From contig JAVVPL010000006.1 in NCBI GenBank assembly GCA_036655775.1, positions 1 to 35,280 on the forward strand: 35,280 nucleotides of DNA. The letters are read 5' to 3'. Of the stretch, positions 33,543 through 35,280 are shown piece by piece. Within the stretch, counting starts at the first letter, position 1. Each line of letters opens with the position of its first letter. Origin of the DNA: JAVVPL01 sp036655775 (GTDB lineage: Bacteria > Bacteroidota > Bacteroidia > Bacteroidales > P3). The notes under the pieces were generated by a model. It saw nothing but the letters and a program-made list of their open reading frames with translations, was not told where the DNA came from and made no database searches. The position numbers were made by a program, and so were the translations under genes.

Positions 33543-34748
33543 TTAATTGACCTCATCTACTTCTTTGCTTTCTTGAAAATCTAGTTCTAATTCTGTGATT
33601 TCTGCTTTTTGTTTTTTACTTCCTTCATATAATTCAAAACGATAAAATTTACATTCTAAAGGGCCATTAAAAACTTCTATTCTACGGGAAGCGCGTAAAC
33701 CTACATTTTTAAGTGCTTCTATATCCGAGCTAATAAACCAAGCTTCGTAATTTTTATATTTTTGTTTAAGAGTATCTCCTATTTGTTTGTAAAAATTCAT
33801 AATATCCTCTAATTGGATACGCTCTCCATACGGGGGATTACAAACAATAAAACCTCCTTTCGTATCGGGTGGATCTAAGCTAAAAAAATCACCTTGACGT
33901 AATTCTATATCTTTATGCAATTTTGCATAACGAATATTCAATTCGGCTGTACTAATATTTTGTGCTGAAATATCAGATCCATAAATTTCACATTCAGGAT
34001 CATGAATTTGTTTAGCCGCATCTTCTTTAATCTCTCTCCATAAATTGGCATCGTAATCATTCCAATGTTGAAAAGCAAATCCTTGACGATAATAGGCTGC
34101 AGGAATATTCGAGGCTAACATCGCCGCTTCCATAAGAAGGGTGCCCGACCCACACATAGGATCGTAAAAAGTTTTTGTAGTATCCCAGGCTGAAAGGGCT
34201 ATCAATCCAGCGCCAAGCACTTCATTGATAGGTGCCTGTGCAGTATTTTGACGATATCCTCTGCGATGCAACGAAGCCCCAGAGCTATCCATTGAAAGGA
34301 TACAATGATTGTCTTTCATATATAAATCAATGCGAATATCGGGTTCTGCATTATCGACACTTGGACGTTGGTTGAACAAACGACGGAAACGATCCACTAC
34401 CCCATCTTTCACCCTTTGTGAAGCAAAACGAGAATGAGTATATACAGAATCGAAACAAACAGTATCAATCGTAATATAACAATCCACAGAGAAAAGTTTT
34501 TCCCATGTAATTTTTACTACTTCATCGTAGAGATCGTCTTGATTGACAATATCAAATTCCTTGAGAGGTTTGAGAATGTGCAATGCCGTTCTGCATAAGT
34601 AGTTTGCTTTATACATCACTTTTTGTGTTGCCTGAAAACTGACAGCACGATTTAGTTCTTGAATATTAGTTGCTCCTAAAACCTCGAGTTCTTTAGCAAG
34701 TATTGGCTCTAAGCCACGCATGGTTTTGGCAACGAGTGGAAATGTCAT
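33543..34748 (-). CDS. THUMP-domain class I SAM-dependent rRNA methyltransferase (RlmL-like)
   Basis: A 401-residue protein matching the N-terminal (RlmL) half of E. coli RlmKL, which makes m2G2445 in 23S rRNA. It has an N-terminal ferredoxin-like/THUMP region (about 1-155, with MRGLEPILAKELEVLGA and SSGASLHRRGYRQ at its end). The Rossmann methyltransferase domain follows: FYDPMCGSGTLLMEAAM (SAM-binding motif I), IYGSDISAQNI, and the catalytic-type IVCNPPYGERI. A charged tail of about 25 residues ends the protein. No RlmK half follows. Its ATG is 3 nt after the stop of the thioesterase gene, so the two are co-transcribed; I see no functional link between them. Confidence 0.9.
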   Translation of the reverse strand: MTFPLVAKTMRGLEPILAKELEVLGATNIQELNRAVSFQATQKVMYKANYLCRTALHILKPLKEFDIVNQDDLYDEVVKITWEKLFSVDCYITIDTVCFDSVYTHSRFASQRVKDGVVDRFRRLFNQRPSVDNAEPDIRIDLYMKDNHCILSMDSSGASLHRRGYRQNTAQAPINEVLGAGLIALSAWDTTKTFYDPMCGSGTLLMEAAMLASNIPAAYYRQGFAFQHWNDYDANLWREIKEDAAKQIHDPECEIYGSDISAQNISTAELNIRYAKLHKDIELRQGDFFSLDPPDTKGGFIVCNPPYGERIQLEDIMNFYKQIGDTLKQKYKNYEAWFISSDIEALKNVGLRASRRIEVFNGPLECKFYRFELYEGSKKQKAEITELELDFQESKEVDEVN

Positions 34749-34751
34749 AAT

Positions 34752-35144
34752 TTATTTTTTATTTTGTATTTTTTGCATAAAGTCCATATTATTTACAATA
34801 TAGCGCAAGTGTGTGGCTGTACCTATCTCTGCTTGTTCGTCATTGGCATGAATTTTAAAAAAAACTTTTCGACCTTCTATTTTTTCTACACTAGCCGTAC
34901 ATTCAATTTGTGTACCTACTGGGCTCGCTTTGGTATGTTCGGCATGTATACTAATTCCCACACTTCCCATCCCATTTGGCAAAAAAGCTTGAATAGCATT
35001 ATAGGCCACATTTTCCATCAATGCAATCATAGCTGGCGTGGCAAATACATCGAGTGTTCCCGATCCATAAACCTTTGCGGTGTCGTTGCTTTGTACTATG
35101 ATTTTTTTAGTTAGTACTGTATTGAGAGGTATATTTATTTCCAT
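34752..35144 (-). CDS. Hotdog-fold acyl-CoA thioesterase (FlK-like)
   Basis: Start placed at ATG 35144 (130 residues); the longer frame would use TTG. It is a single hotdog domain. FATPAMIALMENVAY supplies Thr36 and Glu44, and SIHAEHTKASPVG supplies His70. The spacing of these three residues equals that of the Thr42-Glu50-His76 triad of the fluoroacetyl-CoA thioesterase FlK, shifted by six. The wider family hydrolyses small or aromatic acyl-CoAs, and fluoroacetate specificity should not be inferred. It is translationally close to the downstream rRNA methyltransferase gene (3-nt gap) and lies just behind the terminator of the kbl-like gene. Confidence 0.85.
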   Translation of the reverse strand: MEINIPLNTVLTKKIIVQSNDTAKVYGSGTLDVFATPAMIALMENVAYNAIQAFLPNGMGSVGISIHAEHTKASPVGTQIECTASVEKIEGRKVFFKIHANDEQAEIGTATHLRYIVNNMDFMQKIQNKK

Positions 35145-35151
35145 AATTGAC

Positions 35152-35188
35152 AAAAAAAATATGGGGTCGACTTTTGCATCGGCCCCAT
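35152..35188 (-). terminator. Intrinsic terminator of the kbl-like gene
   Basis: On the minus strand ATGGGGCCGA and TCGACCCCAT pair across an 8-nt loop (35161-35188; one internal C-A mismatch), followed directly by TATTTTTTTTG (T8 at 35152-35159). It sits 15 bp after the kbl stop codon. The next ATG is at 35144, so the thioesterase gene would need readthrough or a promoter within this region. Confidence 0.75.
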
Positions 35189-35202
35189 AGTATCCTTTTT
35201 TA

Positions 35203-35280
35203 TTATTTAATAACGCCTAATTCTTTACCCACTTTGGTAAAGGCGGCAATACATTTATCCAAATGTGCTCTTTCATGTCC
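35203..35280 (-). CDS. kbl: C-terminal end of glycine C-acetyltransferase (Kbl-like), partial
   Basis: Reading inward from the right edge on the minus strand gives 25 codons and a TAA stop: GHERAHLDKCIAAFTKVGKE followed by LGVIK. The ending FTKVGKELGVI is typical of glycine C-acetyltransferase (2-amino-3-ketobutyrate CoA ligase) of the PLP-dependent alpha-oxoamine synthase family, which cleaves 2-amino-3-oxobutyrate with CoA to glycine and acetyl-CoA. The catalytic part lies outside the window, so the call rests on the tail only; a sister enzyme such as serine palmitoyltransferase or KAPA synthase is possible. Confidence 0.6.
   Translation of the reverse strand, partial: GHERAHLDKCIAAFTKVGKELGVIK

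Noticed and set aside
1..35280. Defence islands, CRISPR arrays, phage or transposon genes
   Set aside because: I looked for transposase, integrase, restriction, Cas and toxin-antitoxin motifs and for spaced direct repeats and found none.

Overview
The window looks like a chromosomal segment from an AT-rich member of the Bacteroidota. Evidence: a gldB gliding-motility lipoprotein gene, three proteins with type IX secretion (T9SS) C-terminal sorting domains, an Omp28-family lipoprotein, a DUF6029-like outer-membrane barrel, an Mrp ATPase of the Bacteroidota type, and promoters of the form TTTG - about 19 bp - TAnnTTTG instead of the E. coli -35/-10. The order or family cannot be fixed from this sequence. 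There are no rRNA genes, insertion sequences, phage genes or CRISPR arrays. Coding density is high and no gene-free stretch exceeds about 210 bp.

Left part (1-5344): the 3' part of an mrp gene fused in frame to a NifU domain; a glutamine-dependent NAD synthetase (nadE) whose glutaminase domain lacks the usual catalytic Glu; two divergent small outer-membrane beta-barrel genes; and gldB. Next (5403-11233) is a complete RND efflux operon (outer-membrane factor, membrane-fusion lipoprotein, AcrB-type pump). It is transcribed leftward from a well-formed promoter that faces the promoter of a DMT/EamA transporter gene, with a 17-bp palindrome between the two.

Middle part (11388-24061): EamA transporter, comM-type AAA ATPase, recQ, an acetyl-CoA hydrolase/transferase-family CoA-transferase with its own terminator, a PlsC-like acyltransferase, ppk1, a DivIC/FtsB-like division protein, and a translationally coupled pair made of a DUF819 membrane protein and a POTRA-less Omp85-type barrel.

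Right part (24193-33421): a long leftward run devoted to the outer membrane and secretion. From its promoter at about 33,480-33,511 the order is: a 953-residue T9SS cargo with two Omp28-like CxxC domains, a TlpA-like thioredoxin, a DUF6029-like barrel with a single CX4C pair, an Omp28 lipoprotein with CPNC, and a small T9SS cargo with one CX4C pair. A tRNA-Thr(CGU) follows, and then a 758-residue FG-GAP/VCBS T9SS cargo whose start codon lies 4 nt after the tRNA. The recurrence of thioredoxin-like proteins and paired cysteines makes this cluster the best candidate here for an undescribed system: an extracytoplasmic thiol-disulfide module at the outer membrane, tied to T9SS. That role is inference.

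The right edge carries an RlmL-like rRNA methyltransferase, a hotdog thioesterase with a FlK-type Thr/Glu/His triad, an intrinsic terminator, and the last 25 codons of a glycine C-acetyltransferase (kbl)-like gene.
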